Of a DNA stretch of 64,000 nucleotides, positions 16,520 through 25,091 are shown piece by piece. The notes beneath the pieces were generated by a model, which did not search any database, was not told where the DNA came from, and was given only the letters and a program-made list of their open reading frames with translations. This DNA comes from SIG622 sp045604705 (GTDB lineage: Bacteria > Bacillota > Clostridia > Oscillospirales > CAG-382), in contig JAZUOO010000012.1 of assembly GCA_045604705.1 (NCBI GenBank), positions 1 through 64,000 on the forward strand, given 5' to 3'. How positions within the stretch are numbered: position 1 is the first letter of the stretch; every line of letters starts with the position of its first letter. The position numbers were made by a program, and so were the translations under genes.

Positions 16520-18310
16520 TTATGCTATAGGCTCAAAATCAGCCGCACCATGCTTACAAAGAGGACATACAATATCGTCCGGAAGATTTTCCCCCTCATA
16601 AACCCATCCGCAAACCTTGCAAACAAAGCCTTTTTTACCATCGGTTTCAGGCTTAGGTTTTACGTTTTCCTGGTAATAGGTATATGTCATTGTAGGGTTG
16701 CTGTTTAGTACTCTTGCCTCTGTTACGCTGCATATGAACATACCGTGTGTATCAAGATCGATATACCGCTCAACCTTAAGAGACATGAAAGAATTAATAT
16801 ATCTCGGGAGGAATGCGAGCCCGTTATCGGAACGAAGTGGTTCACAATCGGCAAATTTGTCAACGTTTCTTCCGCTTACAAAGCCAAAAGCTTCAAATAC
16901 CTTGAACGGAGCTTCTGTCGAGAGACAGTTGACATTCATAATGCCTGTCTGCTTTATAATGTGATGTGAGTAGTTTTCTTTATTTATTGTAACGGCGATT
17001 CTGTTAGGTGTATTAGTAACCTGAGTAACCGTATTAACTATGAGACCATTGTCTTTCTTGCCGTCGTTGGATGTAACAACATAGAGACCGTAACCTATAT
17101 TAAAAAGTGCAGTAAGATCGTTTTTGTTGGCTGTTTCATCTCTCTGTGCAAGATATTCTTGACAAAGTTCATCTGCAAGAGCATTCAGTTGTGCGCGGCT
17201 TTCGTCATTAAGTGCTGACAAGATTTTTACATTATTCTCCGCAAATGTAATGTTCTTGCAAGATTCGAGAAGACCTTTCATTACTTTCGCAGCAAGAGGT
17301 GCCCAGCTTCCGTTTTCAATAAGAGCAACAGTTCTGTTTTTGAAGGCTCTCTCTGTCAGGTGATTTATGAATTCGCGCATAAACGGGAAAATTTCTGCGT
17401 TGTATGTTGTGGTTGCGAGAACGAGCTTGCTGTATTTAAATGCATCTGCAACCGCTTCGGACATATCACATCTTGCAAGATCGTAAATCTTGAGCTTCGG
17501 ACATCCGTTAGCTTTGATTCTCTCACAGAGCTCGTTGACAGCCTTTTTGGTATTTCCATAGACAGAAGTGTATGCCACAACGATACCGTCTTCCTCAGGT
17601 AAATATGATGACCATGTATTGTAGAGTTCAAGATAATATCCAAGATTATCGGAAAGAACCGGACCGTGAAGAGGACAAATTTTTGCAATATCAAGAGTTG
17701 CTGCTTTTTTAAGAAGTGCTTGTACCTGTGCACCGTATTTTCCAACAATTCCGATATAATAACGTCTTGCTTCGTCAATCCAGGGTTCATCCGTGTCAAG
17801 AGCTCCGAATTTACCGAAACCATCTGCCGAGAAAAGAACCTTGTCTTTTACATCATATGTTACAATAACTTCCGGCCAATGAACCATAGGAGCTGTTACA
17901 AAAGTGAGGGTATGTGAACCAAGGGAAAGTGTATCTCCTTCGCCAACAACTATTCTTCTGTCGTCAAATGATGTTCCAAAGAAGCTCTGCATCATATTGA
18001 ATGCTTTAGCTGAAGATACGATTGTACAATTAGGATATGCTTTCGCAAATGTATTAATATTGGCAGAGTGGTCAGGCTCCATATGCTGAATTATAAGATA
18101 ATTAGGTGCTTTTGATCCGAGGGTATTCTGAATATTATCGAGCCATTCGTGGGTAAACATCGCATCAACGGTGTCAATAATAGCAATCTTTTCATCAATA
18201 ATAGCATAGGAATTATATGAAATACCGTTAGGTACGCGATACTGTCCTTCGAATAAGTCAATCTTTTTATCATTGACTCCGATATATTTGATGTCACTTG
18301 TGATATACAT
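16520..18310 (-). CDS. Flavodiiron protein with flavin-reductase and rubredoxin domains
   Basis: A 596-residue multidomain oxygen/NO reductase that protects anaerobes by reducing O2 to water. Domains in order: metallo-beta-lactamase-like diiron domain (1-245) with His76, Glu78, Asp80 and His81 in HMEPDHS; flavodoxin domain (about 252-395, AYTSVYGNTKKAV); flavin-reductase-like FMN domain (about 405-545); rubredoxin (about 560-596) with two CxxC pairs. Having both the flavin reductase and the rubredoxin on one chain makes it largely self-sufficient for electron transfer from NAD(P)H. It has its own AGAGGAG ribosome binding site and stands alone. Confidence 0.93.
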   Translation of the reverse strand: MYITSDIKYIGVNDKKIDLFEGQYRVPNGISYNSYAIIDEKIAIIDTVDAMFTHEWLDNIQNTLGSKAPNYLIIQHMEPDHSANINTFAKAYPNCTIVSSAKAFNMMQSFFGTSFDDRRIVVGEGDTLSLGSHTLTFVTAPMVHWPEVIVTYDVKDKVLFSADGFGKFGALDTDEPWIDEARRYYIGIVGKYGAQVQALLKKAATLDIAKICPLHGPVLSDNLGYYLELYNTWSSYLPEEDGIVVAYTSVYGNTKKAVNELCERIKANGCPKLKIYDLARCDMSEAVADAFKYSKLVLATTTYNAEIFPFMREFINHLTERAFKNRTVALIENGSWAPLAAKVMKGLLESCKNITFAENNVKILSALNDESRAQLNALADELCQEYLAQRDETANKNDLTALFNIGYGLYVVTSNDGKKDNGLIVNTVTQVTNTPNRIAVTINKENYSHHIIKQTGIMNVNCLSTEAPFKVFEAFGFVSGRNVDKFADCEPLRSDNGLAFLPRYINSFMSLKVERYIDLDTHGMFICSVTEARVLNSNPTMTYTYYQENVKPKPETDGKKGFVCKVCGWVYEGENLPDDIVCPLCKHGAADFEPIA

Positions 18311-18430
18311 TATTGTTTCTCCTCTTTTTGTGATTTAGATATAATATAACCATATCAAATTATAATATCCATCTGTGTAGAAATCTTGACAAAACATGTA
18401 AATAATAATATACGCCAAAATCGGTTTATA

Positions 18431-19633
18431 TTACTCAAGCATTGATACTATATCCGGAAATATTTCTAGACTTCTTTTAAGTATACCATGCATATGTGCG
18501 ATTGCAATACCGTAATTTACCATAGGAACACCTGCTTCTTTTGCTCTGTCAATTCTTGACTGCATTTCTTTTTCATTAAGCATACAACCGCCACAATGAA
18601 TACAAAGCTTATATTCATCGAGATTATCAGGATATTCTCCACCGCTTGTAAGTGTAATTTCCGGTTTTACACCGCTAAACTTTTCTATCCAATTGGGAAT
18701 TTTTACACTGCCGATATCACCACATTGACGATGATGTGTACAACCCTCGGAAATAAGAATTTTGTCGCCCGGCCGCAGCTTTGAAAGCTGTGAGGCACCT
18801 TTAATCAATTCCTTTAAATCACCTTTATATCTTGCAAATAATATTGAGAATGATGTAAGTGTAATGTCACTAGGTACAATTTTAGAAACCTTGCCGAATG
18901 CCTGAGAATCGGTTATAACCATTTTCGGTTTTTTTGCAAGGCTTCCCAATGTAGTTGCAAGCTCTGTATCTCTGCAACATACGGGTATACAGCCCGCTTC
19001 AAGAATATCTCGGATTGTCTGCTGCTGCGGAAGGATCAATCTTCCTTTGGGTGCTGCTTCGTCAATCGGAATGACGAGTATAACGACATCACCGGGAGTT
19101 AAAAGGTCGGCAACAATATATTTTGTGTTCTCAACAGTACCTTTAAATTTTCCGAGAGCTTCTTTCAATTCACTTATACCATATCCGCTTTTGGCGCTGA
19201 CATAAATTGTATTTTCGGTATTAGCAGGTATATTTTCTAAAAGATCACTCTTGTTATATACTATAATATACGGTGTCTTTTTCTCGTCAAACATAGAGAT
19301 TAATTTTTCATCCCAATCTGTTAAACCCGAAGTTGCATCACATACCAAAACTGCAATATCAGTACTTGTAAGAGTTTCTTTTGCTTTCTTTACTCTGAGT
19401 TCTCCCAAATCTCCCTCATCATCAATACCGGGGGTATCAACTATTACAACAGGACCAAGCGGAAGAAGCTCCATTGCCTTTTTTACGGGGTCGGTTGTTG
19501 TGCCTTTATAGTTGGATACGACGGATAATTGCTGACCGGTAACTGCATTGACCAGGCTTGATTTCCCTGCATTCCTTAAACCGAAAAATCCTATATGACG
19601 TCTTTCGGCACTTACTGTTTCATTTAAACTCAT
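18431..19633 (-). CDS. hydF: [FeFe]-hydrogenase H-cluster maturation GTPase HydF
   Basis: HydF is the scaffold on which HydE and HydG assemble the 2Fe subcluster before it is delivered to HydA. This 400-residue copy has an N-terminal GTPase (GLRNAGKSS at 18-26, DTPGIDDEG, NKSD), a dimerisation domain and a C-terminal iron-sulfur domain with Cys298 in EGCTHH and Cys344/Cys347 in CIHCGGC, matching the essential HydF cluster ligands. It is the last gene of the eight-gene operon and starts 12 bases after the binding-protein gene. HydG and HydA are not in the window. Confidence 0.95.
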   Translation of the reverse strand: MSLNETVSAERRHIGFFGLRNAGKSSLVNAVTGQQLSVVSNYKGTTTDPVKKAMELLPLGPVVIVDTPGIDDEGDLGELRVKKAKETLTSTDIAVLVCDATSGLTDWDEKLISMFDEKKTPYIIVYNKSDLLENIPANTENTIYVSAKSGYGISELKEALGKFKGTVENTKYIVADLLTPGDVVILVIPIDEAAPKGRLILPQQQTIRDILEAGCIPVCCRDTELATTLGSLAKKPKMVITDSQAFGKVSKIVPSDITLTSFSILFARYKGDLKELIKGASQLSKLRPGDKILISEGCTHHRQCGDIGSVKIPNWIEKFSGVKPEITLTSGGEYPDNLDEYKLCIHCGGCMLNEKEMQSRIDRAKEAGVPMVNYGIAIAHMHGILKRSLEIFPDIVSMLE

Positions 19634-19645
19634 AATATCCTCTTT

Positions 19646-20761
19646 TCAAAACGCCGATGCTTCGGATGCAGGTGCAAAAATCTGTTCTGCCTGTTCATTA
19701 GTTAGATTTACTCCGAATACGTCTTTGTAATATTTCTTTGTTTCTTCGATTATATCAATATCCTTGAATATTTCCGGATAAACTGTCTTTGCTATCCAAA
19801 AAAGTGTAACAGGGGTATCAACACCACAAGTATAGCTTCTGTACATTCCGAGCGGCATTTTGTATACTCTCTTGTTTTTGACAGCATCAATTTCAGCCCA
19901 TTTTGGATCATCATAAAGTGTTTCGGGTTGTGCTGTAGTGAAATTTGTTATAAGGATACATTCCGGATTCCATGTGTAAATCTGCTCCATATTTACTGTT
20001 ACGGAATTATCCTTATTGATTTCCTGTCCAACATTTTTTGCACCGACGGCATCTGCCCACCATTGACCGAAGAAGCGATTTCCGCTTGTTGCAATCATAG
20101 TGTCTGTATATTGATATAGGAAGAATATGTCCTCTTTATCAGCTTCCGACAGATTTTTTGTGCGTTCGTTTATTTTGTCCATTACTTCTTTACTATAGTT
20201 ATCAACGAGTTTTTTCTTTTCATTTTCGGGGAAAATCTGTGAAAGTAATTCAATCCAATTTTCAAGTGTTACGACAGCATCATAGTCCCATTTATTGACG
20301 GAAACCGCTATTGCGGGAATTCCTGCTTTCCTGCAAATCTCGCCATGCTGAACGTCCGCTGCATTATATAGAAAAATATCGGGATTTAGTTCAAGTAAAG
20401 CTTCAATGTTGAGATTTGCACCGTTAATATAGTCTGTTTCGGCGTTGAGTATTTCTGGATACAGTTCTCCGAGCAGGCTACTTTGTGCCGCTGTCATGCA
20501 TTGTTCCGGCATACCGATTATTTTCTCGGCCGAATCAAAGAAAATTGCAACTACAGAAGGCAACGGATAAATTTTACCTATTGCAATTGTTTCGATATTT
20601 TTCGGAACTGTCACTTCTATTCCAAGGTGATCTGTGATTGTTATTGTATTATTGTCGGTATTATTTGTACCATTGCTTGATTCATCATTTTCGCAAGAAT
20701 ATAATGTTATGATAGCGATGCTTGCAATCAACAGTAATAAAAGTTTAAATATTGATTTCAT
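19646..20761 (-). CDS. ABC transporter substrate-binding lipoprotein, FecB/BtuF type
   Basis: A 371-residue class III periplasmic-type binding protein, anchored by a lipobox ending at Cys23 (TLYSC). The start TITDHLGIEVTVPKNIETIAIG is the usual opening of FecB/BtuF-type proteins, which bind iron chelates, cobalamin, haem or oxyanions. The two-lobed fold with a long linking helix is implied by length and pattern. In this operon it lies after the second nitrogenase-like gene and before hydF, separated from its permease and ATPase by four enzyme genes. It is presumably the receptor for the same importer; the ligand is unknown. Confidence 0.88.
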   Translation of the reverse strand: MKSIFKLLLLLIASIAIITLYSCENDESSNGTNNTDNNTITITDHLGIEVTVPKNIETIAIGKIYPLPSVVAIFFDSAEKIIGMPEQCMTAAQSSLLGELYPEILNAETDYINGANLNIEALLELNPDIFLYNAADVQHGEICRKAGIPAIAVSVNKWDYDAVVTLENWIELLSQIFPENEKKKLVDNYSKEVMDKINERTKNLSEADKEDIFFLYQYTDTMIATSGNRFFGQWWADAVGAKNVGQEINKDNSVTVNMEQIYTWNPECILITNFTTAQPETLYDDPKWAEIDAVKNKRVYKMPLGMYRSYTCGVDTPVTLFWIAKTVYPEIFKDIDIIEETKKYYKDVFGVNLTNEQAEQIFAPASEASAF

Positions 20762-20773
20762 TTTAATTCTCCG

Positions 20774-21913
20774 CTATTTCAATTTGTCGGTAATATATTT
20801 AATACTGCCTATAAGATTCGGAATGTTGTCACGATAAATTCTTCCGGAAAAAGCCTCGTGAGGAAGTTCTATAAAATTTGTTTTATCCGAGCAAATCGGT
20901 TTGTACATCGGGTCGGCAATGATATTTTTCGCATCTTTTATTATTGGTATGATTTCATCCTCAAATACAGCATTTACACATGATACAGAAAGAAGAGCTT
21001 GTGGTGTGTTGACAGCTGAAATTACTTTTGCTTCGATTCCTGCTTCGTTTCGTATAGCATGTGCAAGAGATAGAGATGTGACGCTTTCTCCGATTATAAT
21101 GACATTTTTCGTATCGTTGGCTTGAACGGAAATCATATCTTCTGAAGTTATCATACATCGGTTTATGTCGTTAACAAGCTGCTCAGTAAGTTTTTTGCCA
21201 TAGGGTACACCGATAACATATGGTATTCCAAATTTTTTTTTCATTATCTTGGCACATTCAAGTCCGCACGAAGATACAACAAGGTTAGCTTTTGCGTTTC
21301 CTGCATTCTCTATTTCGGTAAAAGAACTTTCCATAGCCATAACAGAATTGATTTTAATGCCGCATTTTTCAAATGTATGCTTCATAGAAGCTACACTGCC
21401 GTTTACGGAAAAATCAAGCGGAGTCACTCCAAGAATATTTATTGAAAAATCACTGTTGGTTTCTGTTTTTTTGCACATTCTGCACGTGAATTCAGAGAAA
21501 GCCATTGAGGCACCGTGAATATATGATTGCATACCGGCTGTTTCAAATCCGAATGTTGGTATTCCACATCTGTTTTCAATCTCTTTGGCAACTGAATTTA
21601 AATCACAACCGGTCAAGTAAGGAATAGGTGATCCCGCAATTGCTATGAAACGGGGATTAAGTTCTTTGGCAGCCTGTACGGTGTCTGTGATTAATTTTTC
21701 ATCATTTCCGAATATAGCATCTTTTTCCGTGAGCCCCGATATAAAAACAAGACTGTCCGTGTGATACCATCTAGGTTCATCGTGAGTACTGTATGTTGAA
21801 TTACAACCCGACGGATCGTGCATTACAATTAGCCCTCCAAGCTCAAAAAGGGCAGAGCATACTCCGCTCGTATCACCTGTATAGGTCGAAATTATTCTTG
21901 CAGTCTGTTTCAT
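20774..21913 (-). CDS. Nitrogenase component 1-like protein, second subunit
   Basis: A 379-residue protein of the NifD/NifK/NifE/NifN superfamily. It keeps the N-terminal cluster-ligand signature: Cys19 in GVCSALFELGG and Cys37 in HDPSGCNSTY, followed by HDEPRW, and a third Cys in YLTGCDL (about 110). These would bind a bridging 4Fe-4S or P-like cluster. The ATG at 21913 overlaps the preceding stop by four bases (ATGA), so the two subunits are translationally coupled. It is about 100 residues shorter than true NifK. With nifH-like and the first subunit it forms a complete nitrogenase-like reductase module. Confidence 0.85.
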   Translation of the reverse strand: MKQTARIISTYTGDTSGVCSALFELGGLIVMHDPSGCNSTYSTHDEPRWYHTDSLVFISGLTEKDAIFGNDEKLITDTVQAAKELNPRFIAIAGSPIPYLTGCDLNSVAKEIENRCGIPTFGFETAGMQSYIHGASMAFSEFTCRMCKKTETNSDFSINILGVTPLDFSVNGSVASMKHTFEKCGIKINSVMAMESSFTEIENAGNAKANLVVSSCGLECAKIMKKKFGIPYVIGVPYGKKLTEQLVNDINRCMITSEDMISVQANDTKNVIIIGESVTSLSLAHAIRNEAGIEAKVISAVNTPQALLSVSCVNAVFEDEIIPIIKDAKNIIADPMYKPICSDKTNFIELPHEAFSGRIYRDNIPNLIGSIKYITDKLK

Positions 21914-23244
21914 GTGCAACCACAGCACCCCATTCCTTTAATTTGTATAAGACTCTTTGCATCCTTAGGGGATAAATATGCCTCTTTAAGATCTTTACAT
22001 AACTTTATAATCGCTTCAAAACCGTAATATCCTCCGTTCTCGACGATGTTTACAAAATAGTCAGTTCCACTAAAAAAAGCGGCTTTTTGTCCGATTGCAA
22101 CTGTTTTAACTTCGGAGCATCTTGGTTCAACTCTCATGCATGTATGTACAGTAGGATACAATAGTAATTCAGGATAATTCTCTTTAAGATATATAAAATC
22201 CTTTTCTTCCTCAAAAGTAAATGTGTCAGCGTAGATCTTTGTAACATTAAATCCATTCACAAGAAGAAGTTTTGCAAGGCTAAGCGGTCTTGTGAAAGCT
22301 GTGTAATCAATGGTAATCGGAGTATCACCGATCAAATTTTTGACTTTCGTGATTTCCTCGTTGCACTTGTACTTTAATTCTGAAAAATCCGGAATATCTA
22401 TGTTAAGATTATCACATAAAGCTCTATAATTTTCAGTGATTTCATCACAATCAAAACTGAAAGGAAGATGCATATGATTCTGATTATGTATTTTTTGCAA
22501 GCTTTTACCAGCCGCCATTGCAGATGGAAATGTTGTGATACAGTGAGATGCTTTTGAAAGCTTAAGATAATCGTCAAAGCATTTACAATCCTGTATTTCA
22601 AGCAGAGAAAATCCATTGTCATTCAGTAATTTAACAATCTCACTGTCTTTATCAAGAGGTAAATCATTGCCTACGATACTAATCACATTTGGTGATAAAT
22701 CCGTCTTATCAAGTAAACTGTATAAACGCTGCCTCATTTTCGCATCAGGTGTCATACCGCTTTTTCTCATAATGGGATTCATATAGCAATCGGTAAATTT
22801 TATGTCAGGGAATCTTTCTCTTAACTCTTTGTAACAAATTGAAAGATCGCATCCCAGGAAGTGGTGTACACAGCTCGTATAGACAAGAATAGCTCTCGGC
22901 TTCTTTGGGAGCTTATTTATTATATCGGTAACACCCTCAATTATCAGTTCTTCATTATCGCCTGTAATGACATTGCTTTCATTTACAGTAATCGTTGAGA
23001 ATCTTTCACTCATTCCAAGTTCTGCCGCAGTAAGAACAACACCACGTAAACACCCTTGTGCACAGACAAATATTTGATGTGCTTCCGGAATCAACATACC
23101 GGTATGAACTATATTCCAAGTCCCTCTTGCAGGTGCTGAAAACTCAAGACCTGATCTGAACGGTGAGGGGTATGATGCATCTTTGAATTTCACTGCAGCA
23201 ATGCATTTGTTATCTCGGTCTCCGAGTTTTTTTATTGTATTCAC
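21910..23244 (-). CDS. Nitrogenase component 1-like protein, first subunit, with Cys-rich tail
   Basis: A 444-residue NifD/NifE-superfamily protein. Candidate cluster ligands are Cys61 and Cys65 (FVCAQGCLRG) and Cys125 (YTSCVHHFLGC). I cannot find the NifD cofactor-ligand His context (HSWDYSGP), although a related GGYYGFEAI follows near residue 400, so it probably does not hold a canonical FeMo-type cofactor. The C-terminus ends GMGCCGCT, an unusual three-cysteine tail. It starts one base after the nifH-like stop and overlaps the second subunit by four bases. Confidence 0.85.
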   Translation of the reverse strand: MNTIKKLGDRDNKCIAAVKFKDASYPSPFRSGLEFSAPARGTWNIVHTGMLIPEAHQIFVCAQGCLRGVVLTAAELGMSERFSTITVNESNVITGDNEELIIEGVTDIINKLPKKPRAILVYTSCVHHFLGCDLSICYKELRERFPDIKFTDCYMNPIMRKSGMTPDAKMRQRLYSLLDKTDLSPNVISIVGNDLPLDKDSEIVKLLNDNGFSLLEIQDCKCFDDYLKLSKASHCITTFPSAMAAGKSLQKIHNQNHMHLPFSFDCDEITENYRALCDNLNIDIPDFSELKYKCNEEITKVKNLIGDTPITIDYTAFTRPLSLAKLLLVNGFNVTKIYADTFTFEEEKDFIYLKENYPELLLYPTVHTCMRVEPRCSEVKTVAIGQKAAFFSGTDYFVNIVENGGYYGFEAIIKLCKDLKEAYLSPKDAKSLIQIKGMGCCGCT

Positions 23245-23245
23245 A

Positions 23246-24004
23246 TTACACCCCCTCGCATTTTTTGATTATATTCTTAGCGAGCAGCCTGTATTCACTC
23301 GCCATATCACTTTTTGGAAATGCTTCAACTACTGTTTTAGAGAGCTCTTCTGCTTCCTGCACTGTTTCACTTCGTGAAAGTGTTCCTGTTATTTCACTTT
23401 TTATGTCGCTTGCAAGCTCCGTAACCTTTTCAAATTCATTTTTAACGTTGCGCTTGTTAAGTATTATTCCACCGAATTTAGCATACCCTCTGCTTTTGAA
23501 ATTGTCGACTGCCATCGCAATATTTGCCGCGGCATAAATAGACATATTTTCACCGCTTGTAACAACAAAAACATATTCGGCGTAACCCGGTCGCATTGGC
23601 ATTGTAAAACCGCCGCAAACGACATCTCCCAGTACATCGAAAAGAACTATATCAGGTTCATATGTCTCGTAAACACCTTTTTCAGAAAGTTTTTCCAATG
23701 CGGCAATTATTCCTCTGCCTGCACAACCAGTTCCAGGGGCGGGACCGCCGGCTTCGGCACAAATTACCCCCTTATATCCGATTCTGACCATTTCGGAAAG
23801 TTCAAAATCATTTCCTTTTTCCTTGACAAGATCGAGTATGGTTGTCATTTTTTCTTTACCGCGAAGAAGAACAGTAGAATCGGCTTTGGGATCACAACCG
23901 ATTTGCAGAACTTTATAGCCATCATCGGCAAGTGCAGCCGCAATATTTGCAACGGTTGTCGATTTACCAATTCCACCTTTTCCGTAAATTGCTATTTTAA
24001 TCAT
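23246..24004 (-). CDS. Nitrogenase iron protein-like reductase (NifH family)
   Basis: A 252-residue ATP-driven electron donor of the NifH/BchL/CfbC family. The P-loop GKGGIGKST is at 8-16, and both 4Fe-4S ligands are retained: Cys94 (GTGCAGRG) and Cys130 (DVLGDVVCGGF). The switch sequences are intact, so it is probably an active reductase for the two component 1-like proteins downstream. It is shorter than true NifH and no nifB, nifE/N set or nifV is in the window. A role in dinitrogen fixation is therefore unlikely; it fits the 'nitrogenase-like' groups whose known members act on tetrapyrroles or sulfur compounds. Confidence 0.9.
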   Translation of the reverse strand: MIKIAIYGKGGIGKSTTVANIAAALADDGYKVLQIGCDPKADSTVLLRGKEKMTTILDLVKEKGNDFELSEMVRIGYKGVICAEAGGPAPGTGCAGRGIIAALEKLSEKGVYETYEPDIVLFDVLGDVVCGGFTMPMRPGYAEYVFVVTSGENMSIYAAANIAMAVDNFKSRGYAKFGGIILNKRNVKNEFEKVTELASDIKSEITGTLSRSETVQEAEELSKTVVEAFPKSDMASEYRLLAKNIIKKCEGV

Positions 24005-24037
24005 AATTTCAGATTCCTTTCAAGGCTATGCGTAAAA

Positions 24038-25081
24038 TTAATTCTCTCTATAATCGCCTCGAGTGCAAACTACTTCGTACCCGATTTCATCCATCTGCTT
24101 CCGAAGAATTCTTATACCGGTTTCTGCATCAAATTCTGTCCCTACTTTATTATCGTAAAGCATGTATTTTTTCCTTACGCTCATTGGCGAAAGATTCGGC
24201 ATAACAACATTGCATCCTGCAAGTACACCAAGCTGTCTGCCGTTTCCGCTTGCTGTTCCCAAAGCAGTGGTGGAGGGGAGAAGCACATTCGGAAGCATTA
24301 TGCGTGTCAGACTTATTAAAAATAATGTAAGCTCAATGCTCCCGGGATTATAATTACGAAACGGTGTCTCTTTGTGCGGCAAGAATGGGCCGAGTCCGAC
24401 CATGTGAGGTTTGAATACTTGCATAAATATCATGTCTTCAGCAATGTCTTTATTTGTTTGAAAAGGTACGCCGACCATAAAGCCACATCCGGTCTGATAG
24501 CCAATTTCTTTGAGGTTTTTCAGGCATTCGATTCTTTCATAGTGTTTTTGTATGCTCGGGTGTATTTTGCCATACAGTTTCGGATTTGCAGCTTCGTGCC
24601 TTATGAGGTATCTGTCCGCTCCTGCAGCATAAAGTCTTTGGTATGATTCTCTGCTTCGTTCGCCGACCGATAATGTTACCGCACAATTCGGAAATTCCTT
24701 TTTTATAGATTCTACAATGTCACACAGTATTTCTTCACTGAAATGTCCATCCTCACCGCCCTGAAGTACGAAAGTTCTGAAGCCGTGAGTATATCCGTCT
24801 TTCGCACATTCCAAAATATCTTCCTTTGATAATCGGTATCTTGAAACACAAGTGTTGGATTTCCTTATACCGCAGTAATAGCAGTCGTTTTTACAGATAT
24901 TTGAAAATTCAATTATACCCCTGAAGAATATTTTTTTGCCGAATTTCGCTATTGTCAATTCTCTCGCAATATTTTCAGCATATCGTCTTTCAGATTCCGT
25001 ATAGTTGTTAAGAATGTGAACCCATTCATTTTTGTCAAGACTTTTATTTTGATTTAATTTATCTATTAGTTCTTTTACCAT
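24038..25081 (-). CDS. hydE: [FeFe]-hydrogenase maturase HydE, radical SAM
   Basis: HydE is a radical SAM enzyme that helps build the dithiomethylamine-bridged 2Fe unit of the H-cluster. The SAM-cluster motif Cys63-x3-Cys67-x2-Cys70 (CKNDCYYCG) is intact, and the ADRYLIRHEAANP, GFMVGVP and GLGPFLPHKETPF blocks are HydE-specific. The second, C-terminal cluster cysteines known in the Thermotoga enzyme are absent (AETGIRILRKQM). The ATG at 25081 is preferred because AGGATG lies 7 bases upstream, giving 347 residues. It lies between the ABC ATPase gene and the nifH-like gene in the operon. Confidence 0.93.
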   Translation of the reverse strand: MVKELIDKLNQNKSLDKNEWVHILNNYTESERRYAENIARELTIAKFGKKIFFRGIIEFSNICKNDCYYCGIRKSNTCVSRYRLSKEDILECAKDGYTHGFRTFVLQGGEDGHFSEEILCDIVESIKKEFPNCAVTLSVGERSRESYQRLYAAGADRYLIRHEAANPKLYGKIHPSIQKHYERIECLKNLKEIGYQTGCGFMVGVPFQTNKDIAEDMIFMQVFKPHMVGLGPFLPHKETPFRNYNPGSIELTLFLISLTRIMLPNVLLPSTTALGTASGNGRQLGVLAGCNVVMPNLSPMSVRKKYMLYDNKVGTEFDAETGIRILRKQMDEIGYEVVCTRGDYREN

Positions 25082-25091
25082 GAGCATCATC

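Noticed and set aside
18431..24004. A true nitrogen-fixation cluster
   Set aside because: No nifB, nifE/nifN pair or nifV, shortened subunits and missing cofactor ligands.
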